A DNA stretch of 64,000 nt from assembly GCA_036250195.1 (NCBI GenBank), contig JAVHZZ010000008.1, forward strand, positions 2,715,434 to 2,779,433, written 5' to 3'. The notes below the pieces were generated by a model, which ran no database searches, was not told the origin of the DNA, and saw only the letters and a program-made list of their open reading frames with translations. Origin of the DNA: Mixophyes australis. Its lineage: Eukaryota; Chordata; Amphibia; Anura; Limnodynastidae. The position numbers and the translations under genes are program-made. Positions 28,227 to 43,216 of the stretch are shown one piece after another. Each line of letters begins with the position of its first letter. Position 1 is the stretch's first letter.

Positions 28227-28300
28227 GCTCTGATCTGTAGCATATATGGATACTAAGTTCCTTAGGATTGTGTAATAGTATGCCAAAGACCTACGTCTTA

Positions 28301-28520
28301 GGGGCATATTCAATTGGCGGTTTCCGCAGCAGAAAAACTATTACCGTTATTATGGTAATAGTAAGCTGGATTTCAGCTCGCAGCTCCCTGAGCCGCAAGC
28401 TGAAATCCAGCGTGAAAAGTACCATAATAACGGGATTTACGCGCACTATTACCGTAATGATGGTAATAGTGCGCTGGGCACGTTACTTTTGGCTGTAACG
28501 CCAACAATTGAATATGCCAC
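28301..28520. mobile_element. PIF/Harbinger-type MITE
   Basis: The ends 'GGGGCATATTCAATTGGCG' and its inverted form (CAATTGAATATGCCAC) are flanked by TTA on both sides (28298-28300 and 28521-28523). A 3-bp TWA target duplication is the Harbinger hallmark. The interior is itself palindromic, built from 'GCTGGATTTCAGCTCGCAGC' and 'ATTACCGTAATGATGGTAAT'. Confidence 0.85.
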
Positions 28521-29030
28521 TTAGAGTCACGCAGATGAATATTATAGGTACAATCTGTCACAACCAACCAAAACTTAACTGAGGGCAAATAGTACAATAA
28601 ACCAATTGCCAGCTCACATTTGGACCTTGCTCTGAGGTCTGCGCACAAGTACTGGGGGTAAAATAAGATCTGCATAGGATATAAAGGTGAACAGACTGCA
28701 GCTTTAGTCCAGGTTTAGTCCTGGTCACCAAGTGGGATCAAGTTTATATGCCCAGAAGTATAAGACAGACTTTGTAGGAGCACAAGTGTAGTACAAATAC
28801 CAGTTTACAGGTGTCAGTTCTCAGCAAAATGTTTTTAATAAAGGACATGATGCTCCTGCTGCACCGATCATGTAGCTCAGAGGAAGATAATGACTGAACA
28901 TCAAAATGCCCAAAGTGACCCCAGACCTGGTCCACATATTATTACCCTCCAAGTCATTCAGGGAACAAGGTGCTGCAGCTGCTCCACAGAGGGGCGTCTG
29001 GATCTAACCCCGCTGTCATATTTATTACGA

Positions 29031-29862
29031 ATTAATACAGGATGAGTATGTGTGGCCCCCAGTATTACAGGATGAGTATGTGTGGCCCCCAGTATTACAG
29101 GATGATTACATGGGGCCCCCGGTATTACAGAGTGAGTACGAGGGGCCACCAGTATTACAGGGTGAGTATGTGTGGCCCCCAGTATTACAGGGTGAGTATG
29201 TGTGGCCCCCAGTATTACAGGGTGAGTATGTGTGGCCCCCCGGTATTACAGGATGATTACATGGGGCCCCCAGTATTACAGGGTGAGTACGAGGGGCCCC
29301 GGGTATTACAGGGTGTATACGTGTGGCCCCACGGTATTACAAGGTGAGTACATGTGGCCCCCCGGTATTACAGGGTGAGTACATGTGGCCCCCCGGTATT
29401 ACAGGGTGAGTACATGTGGCCCCCGGTATTACAGGGTGAGTACATGGGGCCCCCGGTATTACAGGGTGAGTACATGGGGCCCCCGGTATTACAGGGTGAG
29501 TACGAGGGGCCCCCGGTATTACAGGGTGAGTACATGTGGCCCCCCCGGTATTACAGGGTGAGTACGAGGGGCCCCCGGGTATTACAGGGTGAGTACATGG
29601 GGCCCCCGGTATTACAGGGTGAGTACGAGGGGCCCCCGGTATTACAGGGTGAGTACATGGGGCCCCCGGTATTACAGGGTGAGTACGAGGGGCCCCCCGG
29701 TATTACAGGGTGAGTACATGGGGCCCCCGGTATTACAAGGTGAGTACATGGGGCCCCCGGTATTACAGGGTGAGTACGAGGGGCCCCCGGTATTACAGGG
29801 TGAGTACGAGGGGCCCCCGGTATTACAGGGTGAGTACGAGGGGCCCCCGGTATTACAGGATG
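29031..29862 (+). repeat. 30-bp minisatellite upstream of RPS8, about 28 copies
   Basis: The unit is 'GGTATTACAGGGTGAGTACA' followed by TGGGGCCCCC. Two variants (GTACATGG and GTACGAGG) are interspersed. The left quarter uses a diverged unit with 'TATGTGTGGCCCCCAG'. The array ends about 24 bp before the CRE at 29886 and about 90 bp before the likely RPS8 start site. Confidence 0.95.
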
Positions 29863-29885
29863 TATAGTTACACTGTTGCTAGGGG

Positions 29886-29954
29886 TGACGTCACGCCCCC
29901 CGCTCTCGCGAGAGCTGCGAGGTAACAAACCTTCCCAGGATCCTTTGCGCTTCC
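29886..29954 (+). promoter_or_regulatory. RPS8: RPS8 core promoter with 5'TOP start
   Basis: A perfect CRE, TGACGTCA, lies at 29886-29893. The palindrome TCTCGCGAGA lies at 29904-29913, a motif of housekeeping promoters bound by BANP/Kaiso-type factors. A pyrimidine tract CTCTTTCC starts at 29954. The last matches the start of mammalian RPS8 mRNA and is the probable transcription start, so the mRNA is expected to be translated under 5'TOP/mTOR control. No TATA box is visible at -30. Confidence 0.8.
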
Positions 29955-29976
29955 TCTTTCCTGCCAGCGCCGGAGG

Positions 29977-34309
<4,333 letters not shown>

Positions 34310-34334
34310 ATGTGTCCCCAACCTGTTCACTTCA

Positions 34335-34340
34335 AATAAA
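34335..34340 (+). terminator. RPS8: RPS8 poly(A) signal
   Basis: AATAAA lies 26 bp after the stop, giving the very short 3' UTR typical of ribosomal protein mRNAs. Confidence 0.85.
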
Positions 34341-34446
34341 CAAAAACTGGTATAAAACAGAGTTGTGTGTTCTTTCCACCATGGTGATGACTGGCACTGC
34401 CCAGCTCCATCACCCATGTGCTCTTCCCCTGGTGACACTGCACTGC

Positions 34447-34563
34447 CAAGTGTCTCCTTAGTCTGTACTGTGACTATGGGGCCTCATTCCAGTGCTAGAT
34501 TATATCCCTTCTTGCAGAAAGGCCAGGATCTGTATCCTGCCCCTTCCGATAGCTGGGTACACA
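34447..34563 (+). repeat. Downstream segment shared with 44924-45042
   Basis: It shares with 44924-45042 the blocks 'GACTATGGGG', 'CTCATTCCAGTGC', 'ATCCCTTCTTGCAGAAAGGC' and 'CCTTCCGATAGCTGGGTAC', in the same order and spacing. It sits just after RPS8, and its partner sits just after the snoRNA host gene, pointing to a local duplication. Confidence 0.8.
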
Positions 34564-34625
34564 CCTTGCTGGGCACTAGTCCGGAGCTGTGTATGCCCCT
34601 TGCTGGAGAACAGAACTGTGAGTTT

Positions 34626-35045
34626 GTATCGTCGTACTGGTAACGAGCTGCAGGACATTATAGGTTCTGTGGGTGGCAGCAATTCCTTTTCTGTATGTAT
34701 TTGAAATAAAAACCTGGCTAAGCTGACACTTGAGGTGCTGATCATTTAGGTCCCAGACAGCTGAAATGTAGTCTCTACTTATTTATTTTTTTCAGTTTTA
34801 TGAGTATCCACTGAGATGTTTGTGTGTAACTTACATATGAGGGACCTTAGCACTGGCTGTTGTCCTATTCAAAATAGTGGTAACGAGCTGCAAAACATTA
34901 TAGACTTTATGGATTACAGCATTTTTTTCTGTACAATGTTTGAAATAAAAACCTGGCTAAGATAAAACTTGATGGAATAATTTGGTTCTCAGACATTTGG
35001 AATGTAGTCTCTTTATTTATTTTTTCCATTTTATGGGTGCCATGT
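34626..35045 (+). repeat. Tandem duplication of a poly(A)-site-like block
   Basis: Block 1 (about 34636-34800) and block 2 (about 34876-35040) share 'TGGTAACGAGCTGCA', 'TTGAAATAAAAACCTGGCTA' and 'GGAATGTAGTCTCT'. Each has AATAAA (34705-34710 and 34944-34949) in a context resembling the RPS8 3' end. Confidence 0.75.
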
Positions 35046-36630
35046 TTATATACCATGTGCATATGAGGCCTTTTGTCCTGTCCAATAGTGAGTTGCCAGC
35101 TGAAATATTTGTTGTATTTATGAGCAGTTTAGGTGAAACTTGATTATAATGTAAACATACAGAGTCTATATAAAGGCTCTGCTATAGAAGTTCTATAAAG
35201 GAAAAGACCTTTTTCTTCCATCCATCACATTACCAGACTTCTAGGGCATTTATAGTCTACGTTCCATCCTAGTGGTCATACAATGCTCCTACCTACATGT
35301 GATCACTGAGGTGGCCCATGTGGAGTCACACAAGAAATATGCTAAGGAAACATTAATGCCAACTGCACTTCCACTATAGCAGTGGGACATATCTAATGGG
35401 TAGAATGGATGGACTTTGGATTATAGAGTGCAGGCAGATATTAAGCTAACGTAACTTTAAATTTTCTGAAAAAATTGAAAACCTGCTCAATCACTACTAC
35501 AAATTTCAGTTATGGAGCATTTATTACCCTGACACTCTACCTATTAAGTAAAATATTACCCCCACTCCTTTGCAGACAGGTGAAGCTCTTCCTGTATCTT
35601 TAGAACAGTCTTCTACTGGGATCTGATACAGGTCAAGAATCTTAAAACTAAGTTATGAGTTGGCCCAGCCCTCAGTTACGCCAATTCCCCCATAATGCAT
35701 TTCTGCACAGCAGGCACAGATTGAATGACAGGTTTGCAGTTTTCTTACATTTATAAAGAGTTGACTTGGGGGATAGAAATACACTATGTATAATGACCAG
35801 CACATTGCAGAAGAGTGATGGCATGTTGAGCACTCCAATGATTGATGTATGTTCAGATCTATAATCAGACTTTTTTTCAAATGATGACTTTCATGGCCAA
35901 AAATTTAAATCATGCAAGTTGAGAATAAAATGCTCAGTTATTACTTGCATGTATTATGATCTATATTTTACTAAGCGGCTGGTTTTGCTTAATATGGACT
36001 GAGGAGGACCAATCGGAAGTCCCAATCTTTTGATTTTAGCATCTCGTTTGTCCTCGTACCATTGTTCCCTCTTTTTAAAGTGGCCAATGAAATGGGCTTG
36101 CAGGTCAGCATTACACAAATGGATGAGGGTGGAGTGGTTCTGGCTGGGGGTGTTGGCAGGTTACTAAAATTCAGAGTGACTGGAATGTACCAATACCATC
36201 AATTAGGGGGTGTTATGGAAAATATTTTATACAGCCCATATGACCTACAGTACAGATAGCTGCTTCCCCTCCCATTATACCAGCCAGTGGCCCCTGCCTC
36301 CTACAGCATAGCAAACAGTAGTACAAGCAAATGTCATGGTTGCATAAATGTGCAAACACATATGAGACATCCATCACTTACAAGGTGCTGCAGCTAATCA
36401 CATGGTTCTAATGAGACTAATAATGGGTCACATATCTAAAGGTTTGTAGAGGAAATGTTTTAGGGCACCCACCCCTCCAGACAGGTAGAAGCTAGCTAGA
36501 ATTATGGATTTTTGGTTTGTTTTGAAAGTAGAGAGATTACTGTTGGGGAAGGGCCACTAAATTAAATTTGGTTTGTATAAAAGCTGCCACTATCGTACAG
36601 GGGGAAAAAAAAAGATATTCCAGAGAGTGG
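35046..36630. other. Featureless spacer
   Basis: AT-rich sequence with no exon-like reading. Nothing was recognised beyond simple sequence. Confidence 0.4.
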
Positions 36631-36636
36631 GAGCGC

Positions 36637-36798
36637 TGTTGGGCCCTTCGCCTGATGTCTTAGTGTTGCAATTAGCTTGCGAGCAGGGCCTACTCCCCTC
36701 TTTGTCTGTTTTACCCAGTTTGTTTATTAGTTTACTATGTTTGTCCCCAATTGTAAAGCGCTACGGAATATGTTGGCGCTATATAAATAAATGATGAT
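36637..36798 (+). mobile_element. L2/CR1-type LINE 3' tail fragment
   Basis: It contains 'AGCTTGCGAGCAGGGCCTAC', then 'AATTGTAAAGCGCTACGGAA' and 'TTGGCGCTATATAAATAAAT', ending in GATGAT. This is the same tail as the LINE at 25449, in the opposite orientation. Confidence 0.75.
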
Positions 36799-36971
36799 TA
36801 TCCCCGACAGTATTGTGCTGTTGTCTCCAGTTTCTGAGCCTAGGCTGTGGAGTGCAGCAGCGAAGGAGGCCCAGCAGCTCTGTAAGGGATCTAATGCATC
36901 CAAAAGTATTAGAGTCGAATTTGGCTCAGAGCTGACTCTAGGTCATAAGGATAAAGCTGGGTACACACCAG

Positions 36972-37121
36972 CAGTGTTTCCCAAACTGAGTGCTCCGGGA
37001 CCCCTAACAGTGCATGTTTTCCATATCTTTGTTGACAGGTGTATCCATTGCCAATAGACATGTGAACCGGAAAACCTGCACTGTTCGGGGTCACTGAGAA
37101 CTTGAGTTTGGGGAAACCCTG
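36972..37121. mobile_element. hAT (Charlie-like) MITE, nested
   Basis: It starts 'CAGTGTTTCCCAAACT' and ends with the inverted 'AGTTTGGGGAAACCCTG'. Its internal arms resemble the copy in RPS8 intron 4 ('CTAACAGTGCATGTTTTCC'). Confidence 0.78.
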
Positions 37122-37389
37122 TGCTACAGGTTTATCAACCGTTTATTGTGCCAATCACACGATAAATGACTATTAGGTCTGATATCGCATTAGTGTGAAC
37201 ACTCCCACGATCATGTTTTATCGTTCTAAAGCACATTGTATCATTTCATTTTATAAACTGACTAAATATCACAATCAACGATGGGAAGATGTCGGGCAAA
37301 TCTGGAAGTGTGTAGACACTCCCCACCAGCAGTGTAGGCAGATATCTGTAGAGTGTACAGAGTCAGGATCTTTTCAGTAGATGGTTATC

Positions 37390-37628
37390 ATCGTCACCAT
37401 TTATTTATATAGCGCCACAAATTCCGCAGCGCTGTACAGAGAACTTGCATCAGTCCCTGCCCCATCGGGGCTTACAGTCTAAATTCCCTAACACACAGAG
37501 AGAGAGAGAGACTATGGTCAATTTTAATAGCCAATTAACCTACCAGTATGTTTTTTGAGTGTGGGAGGAAACTGGAGCACCCAGAGGAAACCCACGCAAA
37601 CATGGGGAGAACATACAAACTCTTCACA
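37390..37628 (-). mobile_element. V-SINE-like SINE, 5'-truncated, reverse orientation
   Basis: On the minus strand it reads 'GTATGTTCTCCCCATGTTTG', then 'GGTTTCCTCTGGGTGCTCC', and ends 'GGCGCTATATAAATAAATGG'. The direct repeat ATGGTTAT lies on both sides (37381-37388 and about 37636-37643). The copy of the host repeat at 483-857 shows the empty site. Confidence 0.85.
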
Positions 37629-38925
37629 GTTAAGGCCATGGTTATGTCATGAAGATCACAGATCTGAAGGTAAATCGTGTAGGTGTGTACACATGAATCG
37701 ACATGCTCTTTGGGATTTTCAGTCATTTGTAAAAATCGTCCCAGAAATCACATCGGTAATTTTCTGGAATGTGTACCCAGCTTAAGTTTGGATGAAAGAT
37801 GTACAGAGTACAGTAGATCTCACACACCAGCAAGCACCAATGCCAAGAGGGGGTCAGTTCTGGCTGCATTTGGACCGAGGAGTAACACCCCTCCTTGCCA
37901 CTATAACATATGTAACGTGTCCAGCTTGACCCATGCATACAGATAAAGGGATCAGCCTCCACACCAGAGCTGTGTGTAAAATAACATGTAAGGGGCTATA
38001 AGTCCATATCATTTGTCTATATTCTTATATATACACATAAAGAAACTGTTCTAGACACTGTTATTGTTACGATCCTGTTAATTTTTGTGGCCAACAGATT
38101 AAAGTGCACACTTTAATCCTTCCCTCGTCTGTCCAGCGTTCTTATCTATGGGAAGTGGTCAGAAGTACTCGGCCAGAGCAATCGGCCGGTGTGATTGGTG
38201 CCAAGTGCCTGTTACCCTCCCACCACAGGACACCATGTTAGTGTGCAGTGGTCACAGTTGGTGAGTGGTGCCACTAGTAGTCAGTGACTAGTTGCTGGGT
38301 ACAAGTAAAACATAATACGCAGGGTGGCAGAGTAAGCACATCCCGATACACTATGTGAACGTGTCAGGAGCTTATTGGAAGATATTTTCTTGCTATAGAT
38401 TCTTGCTGCACCATTGGTGTCCCAGGATTATAGTCAGCTGAGGTGCTCTCTGCATGGATTTTGTGTGTTCTCCTGATGACCGTTTGGGTTTCCCACCCTT
38501 CATCTAAAAACATAATGGGAGATAAAGTGGCTAATAGTGTGTTATGTGGATGAAGAAATATGCCTACATCAGTGTATGATATGTCTGCTATATAAATAAA
38601 GAGTAATAATGATCCCATTGAACAACACTGTTTAACATAATAGTTTGTACTCGGGTTTAAATACAATATGAAATATCTCATGTTCTGTCAAGGTGTGGGG
38701 ACTTTCAGTATATATGTATAACTGTTATTAGATCTTTTTCATAGGGAAACTTCTACTTTGACTTTAGTAAACCTTTAAGCTAATCCAGACAAACTAGTAC
38801 AAGAAACCTTGTCTGACACATTATATCTACTTACCCTGTTCCTCCCCTAATCCCATCATTCCCTCTCTGATTTAAAAGTATGAAACCACCAATATGGAGG
38901 AACAGAATGACAGCAACAGCAGATT

Positions 38926-41095
38926 GGGCAGCACGGTGGCTCAGTGGTTAGCACTTCTGCCTCACAGCACTGGGATCACGGGTTCAATTCCCGACCATGG
39001 CCTTATCTGTGTGGAGTTTGTATGTTCTCCCCGTGTTTGCGTGGGTTTCCTCCGGGTGCTCCGGTTTCCTTCAACACTCCAAAAACATACTGGTAGGTTA
39101 ATTGGCTGCTATCAAATTGACCCTAGTCTCTGTCTCTGTCTGAGTGTGTATGTTAGGAAACCTAGGGGGGTATTCAATTGTTAGCGAGATGCGTTAAAAT
39201 TTTGCGCTCGAAAAAAACCCCAAAAACGTGCTCGTTTTTTCCTGTTCGAGCGCGCGTTTAAAAAAAACAAACCCTCAATTCAATTGTTTTTTTGCATGCA
39301 GCCCCTCGCGCTCTATTATTGTTGCTAGCGAGTTTGAAATGAGTGGTTAAGGCACTCATTTTAGTATAAAAAAATAAAAGTAAATTAATGCAATCAAGAA
39401 TGGCCCCAGCACTGCAAAGGAGATTGGGCCCCTACACTGCAATCAAGAAGGGCCCCAGCACTGCACAAGAGAATGGGCCCCCACACTGCAATGAAGAAGG
39501 GCCCCAGCACTGCAAGCAACAATGGCCCCCCCTGTACAGCAGAATTAAAGATTTTACAAAGAGGTAAATTTTTTGAAATTTACAAACATTTCTTGAACAC
39601 TGGCCAAGCATGGACATTTGTAAGGTACAAATATTTACGGGACAGTGGGCAAGCTGGACCTTTCTTTGAAGGTACAAATATTTTTTGGGACTTTGCGTAA
39701 ATGAGTGTGTGTAAGTAAAGCATCATAAAACTGAGGATTTCGTCAATGGTGAGTATTTTATTTTATTTTTTCTTAATAAAAATCTATGGTGTACATGAGG
39801 GTGTTTACTGTATTTATTGGGGTTTTATTATTATTAATAAAGATTTGTGGTTGGAATGAGGGTGTTGTGCTTTTATTTAACATTTTGCTTTGTGGAACTA
39901 CAGATCACAGCCAGCCGTGGGTGTAAGAGCATGTTGGCACTTGTGGTTCTACAAGTGCAAACATGCCATGGGTACGCTGGTGCTTGTAGTTAGACAAGTA
40001 ACAGCATGCCCACACTATTTAGGCCAACATGACTGGCTGGGACATGTAGTTCCACAAATCAAAATTTTTTTTTTTTTTTTTTCATACAAAATACCCATTT
40101 ATTACCCTACTACCCACAGCCCAGGGGTAGTAGGAAGAGCCGTAGTGCTATCGGCACTGGGCTGGGTGTCCCTAGGGGGGTGGGCCGCTTACATTTTTCA
40201 GCGGACCACAATCCCTAGGGAATCAAGGCCAGCGCTGAACAGTCTGTGGGTGTTTAGTCATTATGGCCGTGGGACCCAAACTGCGTTTCCCCCCCTGCTA
40301 TAGTGCTTATCACCCCGGCTGGTTTGCCTAGTGCTGGTTCAATTAAATTAGGGGGAACCCTACGTCAAAGTTTTCAAAGAGTTTAACTCACACATCAATA
40401 GCCTGCCAGCACTAGGGCGAAGACTAAATAGAGTGGGGAGCAAACGATTTTGCTTTTAAAAAACCCCCAAAAAAAACATGATACTTTGGCACAACCACCC
40501 CCCCCCCCCCCCCCCCCCTTATAAAAAATAATATAAAAAAGTTTAAATACATGCACCACTATGGTTTTTTCTAAAGGGGGAAATTTCAAAAAAAATTATT
40601 AATTATTATACACTTTTTTAAGTACTTTTCTGTTTTTAGGTTATTTTTATGAACTTTTACACCGTTTTTTTCAGTTTAATGTATATTTTTCTTAACTTAA
40701 TAAAACATTTTTTTCTTTGAGCAGACCAAGGAGGTGCGAGATAAAACAGCAGATTTGCCTGTTTCACACTCAGCGTTAAAAAACAATTGAATAGCTTTTT
40801 TCGCTAAGGGTTCGCAGCCAGCCTATACTTTAACATTGACAAACGCTTGGAGCGCGATAACACTGTTTCGGTAAAAAAAAAAAAAAAAAAAGATTACAAT
40901 TGCGTGAAAAGTTTTCACGCTCGAAAATAAGGTAAAATAGCAAAAAAATTACTTTGCGCGCTCGAACTTCCAAACTCGCTAACAATTAAATAACCCCCTT
41001 AGATTGTAAGCTCCAATGGGGCAGGGACTGATGTGAATGAGTTGTCTGTACAGCGCTGCGGAATAAGTGGCGCTATATAAATAGATGATAGAGAT
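38926..41095 (+). mobile_element. V-SINE-like SINE split by a 1.8-kb insertion
   Basis: The tRNA-like head 'GCAGCACGGTGGCTCAGTGG' (A box) and 'GGTTCAATTCCCGA' (B box) start at 38926. The body runs to about 39161 and resumes at 41002 with 'GATTGTAAGCTCCAATGGGG', ending in 'GGCGCTATATAAATAGATGA'. The two parts join into one normal SINE when 39165-40998 is removed. Confidence 0.88.
39165..40998. mobile_element. Harbinger-like non-autonomous element (about 1.83 kb)
   Basis: It starts 'GGGGGGTATTCAATTGTTAG' and ends with its inverted form ('CTAACAATTAAATAACCCCC'). The arms continue with 'TTGCGCTCGAA' and 'CGAGCGCG' motifs. It is flanked by CTA and TTA (a TWA-type target duplication). The ends resemble the MITE at 28301-28520. 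Inside are short tandem copies of 'GGGCCCCAGCACTGCA' (about 39400-39530), and long T and C runs. No transposase frame is intact. Confidence 0.8.
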
Positions 41096-41142
41096 AAATG
41101 GGGTGACCCTGAGATGTCCCCCCAAGAGTCTCTACCCTTGAG

Positions 41143-41285
41143 AGGACAGTAATGAATGTGACACCTCAGGTATGAAGAGGGCAGTAATAAATGTGACAAT
41201 GCTCAGGTATGGGGGGGGAAGGTAATGAATGTGACACCTCTCGGGTATGGGAGAGCAGTCAATGTTACACTGCTCAGGCAGGTAG
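41143..41285 (+). repeat. Degenerate tandem repeat, about 3 copies
   Basis: Copies of 'GTAATGAATGTGACACCTC' and 'TCAGGTATG' repeat every 40-55 bp just before the snoRNA host promoter. Confidence 0.6.
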
Positions 41286-41443
41286 TTACTGCGGCTGCCA
41301 TTTACATGGAGTTTTATTACACTGGTTTTCATATCAGTCTCCGGTAAAATGGCGGCCTCCACAGTCTGCAGACTAGAGACACTAGTGATAGGTTTTGTGG
41401 CTTCCTGTGGTTCGGCATAGGGCGTGGCCTCGTGGTGGGCGGG

Positions 41444-41493
41444 TCTCGCGAGATTGGGCGCCTATATAAGGTGCGGTCCTGCGCTCTCCGGTC
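41444..41493 (+). promoter_or_regulatory. Core promoter of the snoRNA host gene
   Basis: TCTCGCGAGA lies at 41444-41453, a TATA box TATATAAG at 41463-41470, and a pyrimidine-rich start CTCTTTCT at 41493-41500. The distance from the palindrome to the start is 49 bp, against 50 bp in RPS8. A TATA box plus a 5'TOP start is the classic set-up of ribosomal protein and snoRNA host genes. Confidence 0.8.
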
Positions 41494-41966
41494 TCTTTCT
41501 GCCGCTGAGATGAGCGGGTCTGAGGTCGGGAGCGGAGCTCGCGCTGTGTCCGGGGAGGGAGCACGTGGTGCGGCCGGTGATCCTCAGGTGAGCAGTGTAT
41601 GGGGTGATAACGGGTTACCCGCAGCGCCCGGTGTAAGTGATGAGTTACTGTGATCCGCAGTCACCGTGTGGAAACAACCTTGGAGAACTGAGCACCGCGG
41701 GCCCCTCCGCCCCCAGGGGCCCCGACCTCGGCCATGTACTAAGATCCGTAATATTCTGTCTTCCAGCTATCCGCGATGTGTCCTGAGAGGTGACCCGGAC
41801 CGGGTGCGGCTCTGCCTGGTGAGTACCCCGGGGGCAGTGATACAATGTAACTGTGTTATACAGATGGCGGAGCTTAGATATTGTATTGTGACCATCCAGG
41901 TACATGTGGGAAGTATCAGGTGTAAGTGCTGGGACTCGTGGGGTTTACACTTCTGTGTCCTGCAGG

Positions 41967-43199
41967 CTCCCATTGGTATTAGGTGGTACCATGCTGCAGG
42001 CTCCCATTGGTATTAGGTGGTACCATGCTGCAGGCTCCCATTGGTATTAGGTGGTACCATGCTGCAGGCTCCCATTGGTATTAGGTGGTACCATGCTGTA
42101 GTCTCCCATTGGTATTAGGTGGTACCGTGCTGCAGGCTCCCATTGGTATTAGGTGGTACCGTGCTGCAGGCTCCCATTGGTATTAGGTGGTACCATGCTG
42201 CAGGCTCCCATTGGTATTAGGTGGTACCATGCTGCAGGCTCCCATTGGTATTAGGTGGTACCATGCTGCAGGCTCCCATTGGTATTAGGTGGTACCATGC
42301 TGTAGTCTCCCATTGGTATTAGGTGGTACCGTGCTGCAGGCTCCCATTGGTATTAGGTGGTACCGTGCTGCAGGCTCCCATTGGTATTAGGTGGTACCAT
42401 GCTGTAGTCTCCCATTGGTATTAGGTGGTACCGTGCTGCAGGCTCCCATTGGTATTAGGTGGTACCGTGCTGCAGGCTCCCATTGGTATTAGGTGGTACC
42501 GTGCTGCAGGCTCCCATTGGTATTAGGTGGTACCGTGCTGCAGGCTCCCATTGGTATTAGGTGGTACCGTGCTGCAGGCTCCCATTGGTATTAGGTGGTA
42601 CCATGCTGTAGTCTCCCATTGGTATTAGGTGGTACCATGCTGCAGGCTCCCATTGGTATTAGGTGGTACCATGCTGTAGTCTCCCATTGGTATTAGGTGG
42701 TACCGTGCTGCAGGCTCCCATTGGTATTAGGTGGTACCATGCTGCAGGCTCCCATTGGTATTAGGTGGTACCATGCTGTAGTCTCCCATTGGTATTAGGT
42801 GGTACCGTGCTGCAGGCTCCCATTGGTATTAGGTGGTACCGTGCTGCAGGCTCCCATTGGTATTAGGTGGTACCGTGCTGCAGGCTCCCATTGGTATTAG
42901 GTGGTACCGTGCTGCAGGCTCCCATTGGTATTAGGTGGTACCGTGCTGCAGGCTCCCATTGGTATTAGGTGGTACCGTGCTGCAGGCTCCCATTGGTATT
43001 AGGTGGTACCGTGCTGCAGGCTCCCATTGGTATTAGGTGGTACCGTGCTGCAGGCTCCCATTGGTATTAGGTGGTACCGTGCTGCAGGCTCCCATTGGTA
43101 TTAGGTGGTACCATGCTGCAGGCTCCCATTGGTATTAGGTGGTACTGTGCTGCAGGCTCCCATTGGTATTAGGTGGTACCATGCTACAGGCTCCCATTG
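41967..43199 (+). repeat. 34-bp minisatellite, about 36 copies, each with a CCAAT box
   Basis: The unit is 'CTCCCATTGGTATTAGGTGG' followed by TACCATGCTGCAGG. Exact 34-bp spacing holds throughout (for example 42001 and 42035), with ATG/GTG and GCAGG/GTAGT variants. It fills most of intron 2 of the snoRNA host gene. Each unit has ATTGG (inverted CCAAT). The array runs directly into the snoRNA block at about 43200. Confidence 0.95.
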
Positions 43200-43216
43200 G
43201 TGCCATGTGACATAAT

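Larger units (their letters stand above)
36953..37785. mobile_element. DNA transposon (hAT-like) carrying two nested insertions
   Basis: The left end 'AAAGCTGGGTACACAC' is inverted at the right end ('GTGTACCCAGCTTAAG', about 37768-37785). The body matches 483-857. Near its left end it holds a hAT-type MITE (36972-37121), and in its middle a reverse-oriented SINE (37390-37628). Confidence 0.7.

Noticed and set aside
38926..39000. tRNA gene
   Set aside because: The A and B boxes belong to a SINE head that recurs at 45535 and 53306 with SINE body and tail, and no cloverleaf with a sensible anticodon arm was found.
41510..41790. Small protein encoded by the snoRNA host gene
   Set aside because: The frame ends after 34 residues in exon 2 upstream of three exon junctions, and resembles no protein I know.
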